A DNA stretch of 64,000 nt, from NCBI RefSeq assembly GCF_900104445.1, contig NZ_FNJI01000010.1:79254-143253 (forward strand). The letters run 5' to 3'. The notes beneath the pieces are model-generated. The model was not told where the DNA came from. It did no database searches and saw only the letters and a program-made list of their open reading frames with translations. Origin of the DNA: Desulforhopalus singaporensis. GTDB taxonomy: Bacteria; Desulfobacterota; Desulfobulbia; Desulfobulbales; Desulfocapsaceae. Made by a program: the position numbers and the translations under genes. This document shows, piece after piece, positions 26,934 through 35,535 of this stretch. The first letter of the stretch is position 1; every line of letters starts with the position of its first letter.

Positions 26934-28730
26934 ATGAAAAACATCAGAAATTTTTGTATTATTGCGCACATAGACCACGGAAAATCGACCCTTGCCGACC
27001 GGATGATCCAACTTTGCGACCTTGTCACCGAGCGGGAATTCAAAGACCAGCTGCTCGACAACATGGACATTGAAAGAGAGCGCGGCATCACCATCAAGAG
27101 CCAGACCATCTGTCTCCCATACACGGCAAAAGACGGCAAGCCCTACCTCCTCAACCTCGTGGATACTCCCGGACATGTCGACTTCAGTTACGAAGTTTCC
27201 AGGGCGCTCAGCTCCTGTGAAGGTGCGCTGCTGCTCATCGATGCCGCCCAGGGGGTCGAGGCGCAGACACTGGCAAACCTCTATCTGGCGATGGAAAATG
27301 ATCTGGAAATCATTCCCGTTATCAATAAAATCGATCTTCCGTCGGCAGAACCTGAGAGAGTCGCGCTGCAGATCGAGGAGGACCTCGGCCTCGACAGTTC
27401 CGACATCCAGCTCTGTTCGGCCAAGACCGGTGCCGGAGTCGAGGACATTTTCGAGGCCATAGTCAGCCTGCTTCCCCCGCCCGAAGGAGACCCGGATGCT
27501 CCGCTCCAGCTCCTTATTTTCGACGCCAATTATGATCCTTTCAGAGGGACCATTATCTCCGTCAGGGTAATAAACGGAACAGTCAAGCCGGGGGAGACGA
27601 TCAAGTTCATGTCCAACAACCAGCAGTACAGGGTTGAAGAAGTCGGGCTTTTCAAACTGCGTAAAGAACCACAAAAGCAGCTGTCTGCAGGGCAGGTCGG
27701 TTATATTCTTGCCGGTATAAAGACCGTAGCCGACACCAGACCGGGCGACACCATCACCCACGCGGCAAAACCAGCGGCCTCTCCTCTGCCCGGATTCAAA
27801 GAGATCCAGCAGGTGGTTTTCTCATCGCTCTACCCTATCAGTACCGATGAATACGAAGATCTTGCCGCAGCGCTTGAAAAACTCAAACTCAATGACGCCG
27901 CCCTCACTTTCGAGAAAGATTCTTCGGCGGCTCTCGGCTTTGGATTCAGGTGCGGATTTCTCGGCCTGCTCCACCTGGAGGTTATCCAGGAACGGCTGGA
28001 ACGGGAGTTTGATATCTCCCTGATACTCACCGTGCCTTCAGTTCAGTACATCTTCTACCTTTCCGACGGAACCCGGCTTACCGTTGATAACCCCGCCCAT
28101 TATCCGGACCCCGGCCATATCGATAAGATCGAGGAGCCTTTCATCAAGGCTACCATCCTGATGCCTGAAAAATATATGGGACCGGTTATGACCCTGTGCA
28201 TGGAAAGAAGGGGCGAAAACACCAGTTTTCACTACCCCACCCCCGGTCGCATCGAACTCAACTGCGAACTGCCCCTGGCCGAAGTAATCTATGACTTTTA
28301 CGACAAGCTCAAATCCATTACCCAGGGGTACGGCTCTTTTGATTACGAGATGCTCGATTACCGTAAGAGTGACCTGGCCAAACTTGACATTCTCGTCAAT
28401 GGAGAAGTGGTTGACGCCCTGTCGCAGCTGGTTCACAAAAGCAACGCGAGAGCACGGGGACTCCACGCATGTGAAATGCTCAAGCAGGAGATCCCCAGAC
28501 AGATGTTCAAGATCGCCATCCAGGCGGCCATCGGCGGCACCATTATTGCCAGGACCAATGTGTCGGCACTGAGAAAAGATGTTACAGCAAAATGTTACGG
28601 CGGCGACATTAGCCGGAAGCGCAAACTTCTTGAAAAACAGAAAGCCGGGAAAAAACGCATGAAGACGGTCGGTAATGTGGATATCCCCCAAAACGCTTTC
28701 CTGGCGGTGCTGAAATCGGATCACCAGTAA
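26934..28730 (+). CDS. lepA: Elongation factor 4 (LepA)
   Basis: Translational GTPase of 598 residues, the usual LepA length. The G domain has [30 protein letters not shown] and NKIDLP. Domain order then follows EF-G without its domain IV, and the LepA-specific C-terminal domain ends with [17 protein letters not shown]. The start is ATG 26934 ([15 protein letters not shown]); the upstream in-frame TTG at 26910 adds residues not seen in the family. It is read divergently from rpoH across a 266-base AT-rich gap in which I see no gene. Confidence 0.97.
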   Translation: MKNIRNFCIIAHIDHGKSTLADRMIQLCDLVTEREFKDQLLDNMDIERERGITIKSQTICLPYTAKDGKPYLLNLVDTPGHVDFSYEVSRALSSCEGALLLIDAAQGVEAQTLANLYLAMENDLEIIPVINKIDLPSAEPERVALQIEEDLGLDSSDIQLCSAKTGAGVEDIFEAIVSLLPPPEGDPDAPLQLLIFDANYDPFRGTIISVRVINGTVKPGETIKFMSNNQQYRVEEVGLFKLRKEPQKQLSAGQVGYILAGIKTVADTRPGDTITHAAKPAASPLPGFKEIQQVVFSSLYPISTDEYEDLAAALEKLKLNDAALTFEKDSSAALGFGFRCGFLGLLHLEVIQERLEREFDISLILTVPSVQYIFYLSDGTRLTVDNPAHYPDPGHIDKIEEPFIKATILMPEKYMGPVMTLCMERRGENTSFHYPTPGRIELNCELPLAEVIYDFYDKLKSITQGYGSFDYEMLDYRKSDLAKLDILVNGEVVDALSQLVHKSNARARGLHACEMLKQEIPRQMFKIAIQAAIGGTIIARTNVSALRKDVTAKCYGGDISRKRKLLEKQKAGKKRMKTVGNVDIPQNAFLAVLKSDHQ

Positions 28731-28764
28731 AAGTTGTTCTGTTGCAGGCTACTGCCTGCCTTTC

Positions 28765-29649
28765 CTATTTCTGCTTCCTGGTTGTAACGGCCTGTATAAC
28801 AAGCCCTGTTACGACCAGGAGAAGGCCCGCCAGTGATGAAATGAAAATCTTTTCCCCTACCAGGAAATGAATCAGAAAAAGAGAGAGGAACGGAGCGATG
28901 AAGATAAGGTTGGCCAGCTTTGCCGAACTGCTGGTCAACTTTAACGCCGTCAGCCACAGGACAAACGCAATTCCCATTTCAAAAAACCCGATATAGGCGG
29001 CGCCAACAAACCCCTTTACGGAAATTTTCCCGCCGCCGGTCCATAGAAAATAACAGCCGGTAAAAGGCAGGGCGCAGAGAAAGTTTAAAAACAACCCGAC
29101 CACCGGATCTCGCTTGTCCCTGGCGTTAAGCAGCCAGTACAACGCCCAGATGACAGTCGACAAAAGCGCAACGGCGACGCCCTTGGGGGTGTCGAATTTC
29201 AGCGACAACAGGTCCCCTCTCGTGGCTACCACAAGCACCCCGGCGTAGCAGACGGCTACCGCCAGCCACTGATTCCGCGAGACCCGCTGACCGAGAATCG
29301 GAATTGACAAAACGGTCATGGTTATTGCCCAGGTATAATTGATTATCTGGGCCTGCTGGGCGGGTAAAAGATCATAGGCGGCAAAAATAGTGAGATAATA
29401 ACTGAAGGGGTTCAGAAAGCCGAAGCCGAACGAGACGAGAAATTCCCTGGGGGAGATGGCCATCAGCAACACCAGTTTCTGCTGGACAACCAGTATGACA
29501 AACAGCACGCAAAGAGATACTGCTGAAGAGTAAAACAGCAGTTCGATAACCGTCAGCAGCCCCAGGGTCAATTTGGACACCGTTGCAATGGTTGACCACA
29601 GGCCAACCGTTGTAAGCGCGAGCAGGTACGACTTTTTCTGGTTGTCCAT
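28765..29649 (-). CDS. EamA/DMT-family transporter
   Basis: Inner-membrane protein of 294 residues with about ten hydrophobic helices in two repeated EamA halves, for example LLALTTVGLWSTIATVSKLT and AVALLSTVIWALYWLLNARD. Members export metabolites or amino acids, and the substrate is not predictable here. The ATG at 29649 has GGAGAG seven bases upstream; a longer frame from 29685 lacks this. It lies 56 bases after the small membrane-protein gene on the same strand and may be the last gene of that transcript. Confidence 0.85.
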   Translation of the reverse strand: MDNQKKSYLLALTTVGLWSTIATVSKLTLGLLTVIELLFYSSAVSLCVLFVILVVQQKLVLLMAISPREFLVSFGFGFLNPFSYYLTIFAAYDLLPAQQAQIINYTWAITMTVLSIPILGQRVSRNQWLAVAVCYAGVLVVATRGDLLSLKFDTPKGVAVALLSTVIWALYWLLNARDKRDPVVGLFLNFLCALPFTGCYFLWTGGGKISVKGFVGAAYIGFFEMGIAFVLWLTALKLTSSSAKLANLIFIAPFLSLFLIHFLVGEKIFISSLAGLLLVVTGLVIQAVTTRKQK

Positions 29650-29705
29650 GGTCGCTCTCTCCACCCCTGGTCTTTTTGCCGGCAACTGTTGGAACTACGA
29701 CCGGA

Positions 29706-29948
29706 TCATCGCTTCCTGACTCTGCCGACAATCCGCTTTACGGGACCCAGCCGATGGCCGTATCTGGCGTTGATGTAATAGATCGGGTAGCCGAAGAAAT
29801 GCAGGAGACCGACAACAACCAGGCACCTGATTCCAGGACCTCCGCGCAAATTACCCACCGGAACGATTTTGCCGAAGGCGGCAAGCTTCATCACCCTTAT
29901 GATCCCGTTCCCGGTAAGGTCGAATCGACTGTTCTGTACTCTTTTCAC
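29706..29948 (-). CDS. Small basic membrane protein of unknown function
   Basis: The GTG start overlaps the TGA stop of the preceding HAD-protein gene (GTGA), giving an 80-residue protein. One hydrophobic segment (CLVVVGLLHFFGYPIYYI) is followed by an Arg/Lys-rich tail (GPVKRIVGRVRKR), consistent with a single-span protein whose basic end stays in the cytoplasm. I recognise no family. The stop-start overlap is the main evidence that it is translated, probably coupled with its neighbour. Confidence 0.5.
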   Translation of the reverse strand: MKRVQNSRFDLTGNGIIRVMKLAAFGKIVPVGNLRGGPGIRCLVVVGLLHFFGYPIYYINARYGHRLGPVKRIVGRVRKR

Positions 29949-31999
29949 TCGTTAATCCTCTCACGCAGGTGGCGGAAAAAAGCTCTTGCACGAATAAAGG
30001 GATCGAATTTCAGCTGCAACTGAGACCGGTCCCAGAGCGGGGTAAAACCTTTTGCAAAATCCGCTTTCGGTTTCTTCTGTCCATGGAAATCGTCGAGATG
30101 ATGCTGGTGCCTTATCTGTGCCACTTCCCGGGCTGCGGGAAACGCCAGCTTGTTCACCAGAACGGAATTGATCCACGGTTTATAATCGGCAAACTCATAG
30201 CCCAAGAGAGCCGCTGCGGCTCCGAACCGTTCCGCCGAATCTATTATTCCCTGTTGCAGGGGTGCAAAATAACTGTCTTGCTCCAGCTCCGCCCTGCCTA
30301 TCTCATCGTCGGTTTTCCGGAAAACCAGTTTATAGCCGTCGCCATCACACTCGTATCCGTTCAGGGTCGGGTGGGGAGCCCTGCACGCTTCTTCAAAGAT
30401 ATCACGGGCGTAAAACAGAGTTGAAGCCGCAAGATCGAACCTGTCCCGATCATAAACCACTCCGGCAATACGGTTTTTTTCTTCAACCGGGTACGGAATT
30501 CCGCGGGTTGCCCCGAACAGGTAGCCGAAACATTGCGGAATATCTTCCCTGTGACTTACAGCCTCAAAAAGAAACCTCTGGATCGAACCGAGCCACCCGA
30601 TATCCACCACGGCAACCTTATCGTGATGGAAAAAACCGATATCTTCGAGGTACCGCTGCAAAGCAAGATTACTGTCTCTGGTCTGCCGTTTCACCTCACC
30701 CTGGAATTCGGCATCTTCGAGCATGGTTTCAAAACGTTTTCTGTTCTGCGGATCATAGCCGTCGTGTATATGGCTCAGGCAGGTATCCTCGCCGATGCCG
30801 TGTTTGGCGAGGATACCACTAAATTTTTCCGCCTCAAGGCCAAAAATCCTGCAAAGATCACGAAAATCGCGATTGCCGGGGGGGAGAAAGGCGATACTTG
30901 CATTTGTCTTGGTGAGTCCCTGAACAGCACATGCCGCAGGGGCCAGCGCCATCCTGCTCACATACAGGTACTCGATATCCGGAACCTTTTTCCCGGCGTA
31001 GAGGATGGGGACAGCTTTTTCCCAGTAATTCTTGAAAGTCCACCCTTCACGACTGAGGAAAAAGATCTTCTTGATGTCGTTTTCCAGGCACAACTCGGCA
31101 ACCCTCTGAACAAAAAGACCGATCAGCGGTCCGATGAAATTGTACCCTTCGACATAAAGAGGCGATCGCCTGGAGTTTTCCTTTTCGTGAGGAGCCATCA
31201 GCTGCTGGAGCAGCCTCCCGCGCCAGAACGGCTTGCCGTCACTGTAGTTGTAGTATCTCTTGACAATCGATCTTCTCTGCTCTTCTGCAGGATCGCGAAT
31301 GATCAGCGATTCGATACCAAACTCCGCCGCCCTCAGTCCGTCCGAGATCGGATTATCACCAATATGGACCCAACTCTGCGGGTCTATGCCAAATTTTTTC
31401 GCAACATGGGAAAAAGCCCTCCCGGAGGCCTTTGCCAGGAAAGTATCGGCCGAAGAAACAACGGCGGTTACGTAGCCAGACAGCCCCGCATGCTCGACCA
31501 GCTTCTCCAGATGGGTAGCCGGCAGGTACATGTCGGAAATTATATAGATCTCTTTGCCGGCTGTCCAAAGCGTTTCAAGCCACTCCACCAGCTCCAGGCG
31601 AGGCACCAGCATGCTGTTTTCCATCTTCAGCTCAAAATCGGTCACCTCACCGAGCAGACCGGGACTGTAGCTGTCGCCGAAAAGTTGTTCAAGCAGTTCG
31701 CCCATAAAACGTGGGTAACAAGCCTCGTGATCGTCAAACTGCTGCCCCGTCCGGGCACGGTGGGCGGCCTCTATTTGATCTCTCTGACGCTGCACGCTCT
31801 GCCAGCCTACGGAAATCCGCGCCCGTGCTGCCAGCCGGGAGATATATCTTGCTACCGGCAGCTTGACCAGGTCAGGATCATGAATTCTGCGAATAAGCAG
31901 GGTGTCGAAAAGATCAAAGGAAAAAACTTTCTTGTGTGCACTTCTGTTCTTTCCCGCACCAATCAGCGAACGTAAGGAATAGTGTGTTTCAAAAGCCAT
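29945..31999 (-). CDS. Large HAD-superfamily protein of a surface-polysaccharide locus
   Basis: Protein of 684 residues. The N-terminal third is a HAD hydrolase domain: FSFDLFDTLLIRR (nucleophile Asp), IYIISDMYLPATHLEKL with the Ser-containing motif II, and VHIGDNPISDGLRAAEFGI as motif IV. The remaining 400 residues (from about RRSPLYVEGYNFIGPL) form a second domain that is found in HAD-like proteins of glycan loci but has no clear function. It follows a GT2 glycosyltransferase gene and precedes the small membrane-protein gene, with which it shares four bases. A phosphatase acting on a sugar or lipid-linked intermediate is my inference. Confidence 0.7.
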   Translation of the reverse strand: MAFETHYSLRSLIGAGKNRSAHKKVFSFDLFDTLLIRRIHDPDLVKLPVARYISRLAARARISVGWQSVQRQRDQIEAAHRARTGQQFDDHEACYPRFMGELLEQLFGDSYSPGLLGEVTDFELKMENSMLVPRLELVEWLETLWTAGKEIYIISDMYLPATHLEKLVEHAGLSGYVTAVVSSADTFLAKASGRAFSHVAKKFGIDPQSWVHIGDNPISDGLRAAEFGIESLIIRDPAEEQRRSIVKRYYNYSDGKPFWRGRLLQQLMAPHEKENSRRSPLYVEGYNFIGPLIGLFVQRVAELCLENDIKKIFFLSREGWTFKNYWEKAVPILYAGKKVPDIEYLYVSRMALAPAACAVQGLTKTNASIAFLPPGNRDFRDLCRIFGLEAEKFSGILAKHGIGEDTCLSHIHDGYDPQNRKRFETMLEDAEFQGEVKRQTRDSNLALQRYLEDIGFFHHDKVAVVDIGWLGSIQRFLFEAVSHREDIPQCFGYLFGATRGIPYPVEEKNRIAGVVYDRDRFDLAASTLFYARDIFEEACRAPHPTLNGYECDGDGYKLVFRKTDDEIGRAELEQDSYFAPLQQGIIDSAERFGAAAALLGYEFADYKPWINSVLVNKLAFPAAREVAQIRHQHHLDDFHGQKKPKADFAKGFTPLWDRSQLQLKFDPFIRARAFFRHLRERINE

Positions 32000-32023
32000 A
32001 GATGTAACGAGAGCCTCTTGTTG

Positions 32024-32944
32024 TTATGAGGGCAGTTTTTTGGCCAGCCACGCCCGCAGACTCATGATCAGTGTTTTTAACGCTGGCCGGACTCCCGGCA
32101 TGACCGCCGGTTCCAGCTGGGACCTGACGTCATGCAGTTCGTTGCCCAGGTCAATGAGCCTCTGGCCGCCGGTTTCGGCGTAAAGCCGGTCTTGCTGCCC
32201 GACCTTGGCCGCCATATATTTACGTATCAGCTGCTGATCCTGCTCGCGGCCTATAATAGCCGCCTCGCCAAGGGTGTTGCCGGGATGAATCCGGTAGTAG
32301 AGGAGTTTGTCATCGGCCATGTAGTGCACCGACTCGGGATAGGCCAGCATCATCCTGAAGATGTAGTCGTAGTCGTGCAGATACCTCAGAGAACAGAACT
32401 TTCCTACTTTTTCCGCAGCCTCCGCGGTCATGAACAGGTTGGAGGTAGTAACCATGAAATTGCCGTTTAAAAAAGCGGCATAGATGTCGCCCGACTCAAA
32501 GTAGCATTTTCTGTTGCCGCTGTGCCACCGGTTCCAGCCGAAATCAGGATCCTGAAAGATCTGTCCATCGTCGGAAATCGGAATCACATCGGTTATTACA
32601 CATTGGGCCCCCGTTTTTTTCTGGTAAGCCACTATTTTTTCAAACCGGTCCCGGGTATAGACATCGTCGGAATTCAAAATAGCGACGTACTTTCCCCGCA
32701 CCATCGAGAGACCGCGATTAATAGTGTTGTAGGCGTCCTGATTTTCCTGATGGTAATAGCTCAACCGCCGGTCGCTGTAGCTCTTAACCACCTTGCCGGT
32801 ATTGTCGGTCGAACCGTCATCTATCACAATGAGCTCTAAATCAGCAATCGTCTGACGCAGGACGCTCTCCACTGCTTCGCCGATAAATTTTTCATGATTG
32901 TAAGCCGGAATAATCACCGAGATAAGTGGCGAATCTGGTTTCAC
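32024..32944 (-). CDS. Family 2 glycosyltransferase
   Basis: GT-A fold transferase of 306 residues. The N-terminal nucleotide-sugar domain has SVIIPAYNHEKFIGEAVESV, VIDDGSTDNTG and the DXD-like AILNSDDVYTRDRFE. These enzymes move a sugar from a nucleotide donor to a glycan acceptor at the cytoplasmic membrane face. I prefer GTG 32944 because GGAGG stands eight bases before it; an ATG at 32977 would add eleven residues but has no ribosome-binding site. The gene stands 24 bases before the HAD-protein gene, forming a short operon. Confidence 0.88.
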   Translation of the reverse strand: MKPDSPLISVIIPAYNHEKFIGEAVESVLRQTIADLELIVIDDGSTDNTGKVVKSYSDRRLSYYHQENQDAYNTINRGLSMVRGKYVAILNSDDVYTRDRFEKIVAYQKKTGAQCVITDVIPISDDGQIFQDPDFGWNRWHSGNRKCYFESGDIYAAFLNGNFMVTTSNLFMTAEAAEKVGKFCSLRYLHDYDYIFRMMLAYPESVHYMADDKLLYYRIHPGNTLGEAAIIGREQDQQLIRKYMAAKVGQQDRLYAETGGQRLIDLGNELHDVRSQLEPAVMPGVRPALKTLIMSLRAWLAKKLPS

Positions 32945-33217
32945 CGTTTTTTCCTCCAAATCATCAAAACTACCCATCCAAACGATAACGACTACCCCCT
33001 GGTACGGTTTGTTTTCATCTTTTCCTGGGACCGTATTCGAGAGCCTGGAAACCGCTTCTGCACCGACCGGTCTTGATTACTGCGGACACGCCCTACCTAA
33101 TGAATTAGCGGCATCAAGTCAAGAGTTACTTGTTGTGTCCGGTTTCCCGCAGGTATAAGAGACACGCCGCTTTCCCGCCACACCTGGCTGCCGTGTCAGC
33201 ATGAGCCTTAACGGTTG

Positions 33218-33883
33218 TCAGTCTTTGTCCATCAACCCCTCAAGATCAAGCAGGTGGATCTGCCGTCCTTCAACAGCAATAAGCCCCTCTGTACTCATCC
33301 TGGAAAAAATTCTCGACAGGGTTTCCGGTATGGTGCCAAGAAGAGATGCGAGCTGACCTTTTGAGATATCAAGTGTAACCGATTCCTCACTGCCCTGCTC
33401 TTCACTGAGGTATAAAAGATAACTGGCCAGACGTGCGGGAACCTCTTTTAATGAAAGATTTTCGATCTGGGTTGCGAATCGCCTCAGCCTCATTGATAAA
33501 ACGGCAAGCATGTTCAAGGCGATGGCGGGATTTCTTTCAACCAGGGCAACGAACTCTTTTCTCGGAAAAAACAACGTACGGCTGTTTTGCAGTGCTTCAG
33601 CGGTGGCCGGAAAAGGTTTACCGTGGAAAACGGGAACTTCGCCAAAGGGCTCCCCCGCACCGAAGATGTGGAGGATATGTTCCTTGCCCGAGGGGGATAT
33701 TTTAAAAATCTTGACCCTGCCTTCGGCCACCATGTAAAAACCGACGCTTATATCTCCTTCAAAAAAAATTGTCTCCCCCCTCTGGTAGGTCTTTTCTATG
33801 GCTATTGCCGCAAGCTCATCTATCTGGGAGGACGGCAGTCCGGCAAAGAAGCCGCTGTTTTCAATGGTTGTTTTTTTTGTCAT
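33218..33883 (-). CDS. Crp/Fnr-family transcription regulator without cysteines
   Basis: Protein of 221 residues with an N-terminal cyclic-nucleotide-like sensor domain (about 10-125, including GETIFFEGDISVGFYMVAEG and GEPFGEVPVFHG). A C-terminal winged helix follows, with recognition helix around GTIPETLSRIFSRM. There is no Cys anywhere, so it cannot carry an FNR-type oxygen-sensing cluster. Ligands such as heme/NO (as in Dnr or HcpR) or a nucleotide remain open. It is monocistronic, with its back to the dinB region. Confidence 0.85.
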   Translation of the reverse strand: MTKKTTIENSGFFAGLPSSQIDELAAIAIEKTYQRGETIFFEGDISVGFYMVAEGRVKIFKISPSGKEHILHIFGAGEPFGEVPVFHGKPFPATAEALQNSRTLFFPRKEFVALVERNPAIALNMLAVLSMRLRRFATQIENLSLKEVPARLASYLLYLSEEQGSEESVTLDISKGQLASLLGTIPETLSRIFSRMSTEGLIAVEGRQIHLLDLEGLMDKD

Positions 33884-34170
33884 TGCAGGTAAACGAAATA
33901 GTAGTTTATACCGGAAGCAGTCATCTTTTTATTGCTCAATGAGCCGCACTCATGGTCATATAATCTCAGCCGACAGCAAAGCTTGTCTGACACTGTCAAC
34001 TCCGCATATCACGACAACACCGGAGGCGCAATTTCAGTAACTTTTCAGACGCCAACAAAAATTCTTTGTCTGAACAGACTGTTACATGACACAAGAAAGA
34101 AACATTATACTTATTTTTTATCTTTTTTACACGCACTTCCTGAAAAAGTGGCCGGACAGAAATAATCAGG
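33884..34170. other. Intergenic region between the Crp-family gene and dinB
   Basis: This stretch plus the duplicated block that follows separates two divergent genes by 397 bases. No gene is supported. A short dyad AACAG-A-CTGTT (34073-34083) is present upstream of dinB, but it does not match a LexA site I can name. The remaining sequence is AT-rich and could hold both promoters. Confidence 0.4.
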
Positions 34171-34348
34171 ACCAGAACCTCACCGCAGACCATGAGCCCG
34201 AACCGCAAAATAATCCATATCGACATGGATGCCTTCTATGCCAGCGTGGAACAAAGAGAACCAGAACCTCACCGCAGGCCATGAGCCCGAACCGCAAAAT
34301 AATCCATATCGACATGGATGCCTTCTATGCCAGCGTGGAACAAAGAGA
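34171..34348 (+). repeat. 89-bp tandem duplication covering the dinB start
   Basis: Copy 1 is 34171-34259 and copy 2 is 34260-34348. They differ at one base (GCAGACC versus GCAGGCC just before the ATG). Each copy contains the upstream region, the ATG and the first 22-23 codons of dinB. As 89 is not a multiple of three, translation from the copy 1 ATG (34192) shifts frame at the junction and stops after about 30 residues. Only the copy 2 start gives the full polymerase. Confidence 0.95.
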
Positions 34349-35366
34349 CACGCCGGCATACCGCGGCAAACCGGTTATCGTCGGCGGAAACCCACATTCA
34401 AGAGGAGTTGTCGCCGCCTGTTCGTATGAAGCCAGATCCTTCGGGGTCCATTCGGCCATGCCGTGCCGGAAGGCGGCAACGCTCTGTCCCCATGCTGTTT
34501 TTGTAAGACCGAGAATGGATCGTTACAAGGAGGTGTCGAACCAGGTGATGGATATTTTCCGAGAATACACCGACCTGGTGGAACCGCTCTCCCTTGATGA
34601 AGCGTTCCTCGATGTCACCGACAACCCATATCACGATTCAGCAACCTTGATTGCCCGCCGGATCCGGCAGCAGATCCGGGAAAAACTCAACCTTACCGCT
34701 TCAGCCGGTGTCTCCTGTAATAAATTTCTTGCCAAAGTGGCATCGGAGATCAACAAACCGGACGGTATAGCGACGATTCCCCCGGAGCAAGCCATAGCAT
34801 TTATCAACACCCTGCCTGTTGGTAAATTTTTCGGGGTCGGCAGGGTAACGGAACAGAAAATGGTCAAGCTCGGCATAAAAACCGGGGAAGACCTGGCCAA
34901 AAGATCCCGGGATTCCCTTATTTTCCACTTTGGCAAGGCCGGCAGCTTTTTTTATGATATCGCACGGGGCAAAGATACAAGGCGGGTAGAACCCAGCCGC
35001 CAGAGAAAGTCACTGGGCAGCGAGACAACGCTGTCAAGCGATACCAGCGACCTCTCTGAAATTTCAACCATTCTTGGGGACCTCTCGGAAAAACTGGTCC
35101 GGGCCATGGACACCAAGCATACCTGCGGCTGCACCCTCACCCTGAAGGTTCGGTACGACAATTTTGAAACGATAACCAGAAGTGTTACGGTGCCCAGGCC
35201 GATACAGGGGCGGGATGAAATCGATCACCTGCTGCCTCGTCTTCTCCATGCCACCCAGGCCGGAACCAGGAAAGTGAGACTGCTCGGCCTGACCCTTTCA
35301 AAACTTACCGGCCCAAAAAAGGTGCCGGTACAGCTCTATCTCCCATTCATGGACAGATATCGATAA
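34281..35366 (+). CDS. dinB: DNA polymerase IV (Y-family, DinB)
   Basis: Translesion polymerase of 361 residues, normal for Pol IV. The palm motifs are IHIDMDAFYASVEQRD (first catalytic Asp) and SLDEAFLDVTD (Asp-Glu pair). The helix-hairpin-helix region GVGRVTEQKMVKLGI and the little-finger domain follow. The C-terminus QLYLPF looks like a beta-clamp-binding motif. The true start is the ATG in the second copy of the 89-bp duplication. An identical start in the first copy runs out of frame, and a longer frame from 34086 reads copy 1 in the wrong phase. The upstream decoy start could reduce expression. Confidence 0.93.
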   Translation: MSPNRKIIHIDMDAFYASVEQRDTPAYRGKPVIVGGNPHSRGVVAACSYEARSFGVHSAMPCRKAATLCPHAVFVRPRMDRYKEVSNQVMDIFREYTDLVEPLSLDEAFLDVTDNPYHDSATLIARRIRQQIREKLNLTASAGVSCNKFLAKVASEINKPDGIATIPPEQAIAFINTLPVGKFFGVGRVTEQKMVKLGIKTGEDLAKRSRDSLIFHFGKAGSFFYDIARGKDTRRVEPSRQRKSLGSETTLSSDTSDLSEISTILGDLSEKLVRAMDTKHTCGCTLTLKVRYDNFETITRSVTVPRPIQGRDEIDHLLPRLLHATQAGTRKVRLLGLTLSKLTGPKKVPVQLYLPFMDRYR

Positions 35367-35535
35367 AATCCCGAAAAAACAAACCGTTAAAACAAACATT
35401 AAGGAACCGCAGGTTCATCACCATCTTGATATACAAATTATTATTGTAAAAAATACTTGAGCGGGATGCCCCTGACAGATACCATCAGTTACAAAAGAGT
35501 CATGAACCCATCAAAAACAACACCCGGAAAAATCA

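Noticed and set aside
30533..31975. Long open frame (480 codons) on the plus strand opposite the HAD-protein gene
   Set aside because: It is antisense to a gene with clear HAD motifs, has no recognisable domain, and its composition mirrors the complementary codons.
34073..34083. AACAG-A-CTGTT dyad upstream of dinB as an SOS (LexA) box
   Set aside because: It does not match any LexA consensus I can name for this group, and short dyads of this kind are expected by chance.
34086..35366. Longer dinB starting upstream of the duplication
   Set aside because: That frame reads the first repeat copy in the wrong phase, giving unrelated residues. The ATG at 34281 begins exactly at the Pol IV N-terminus.
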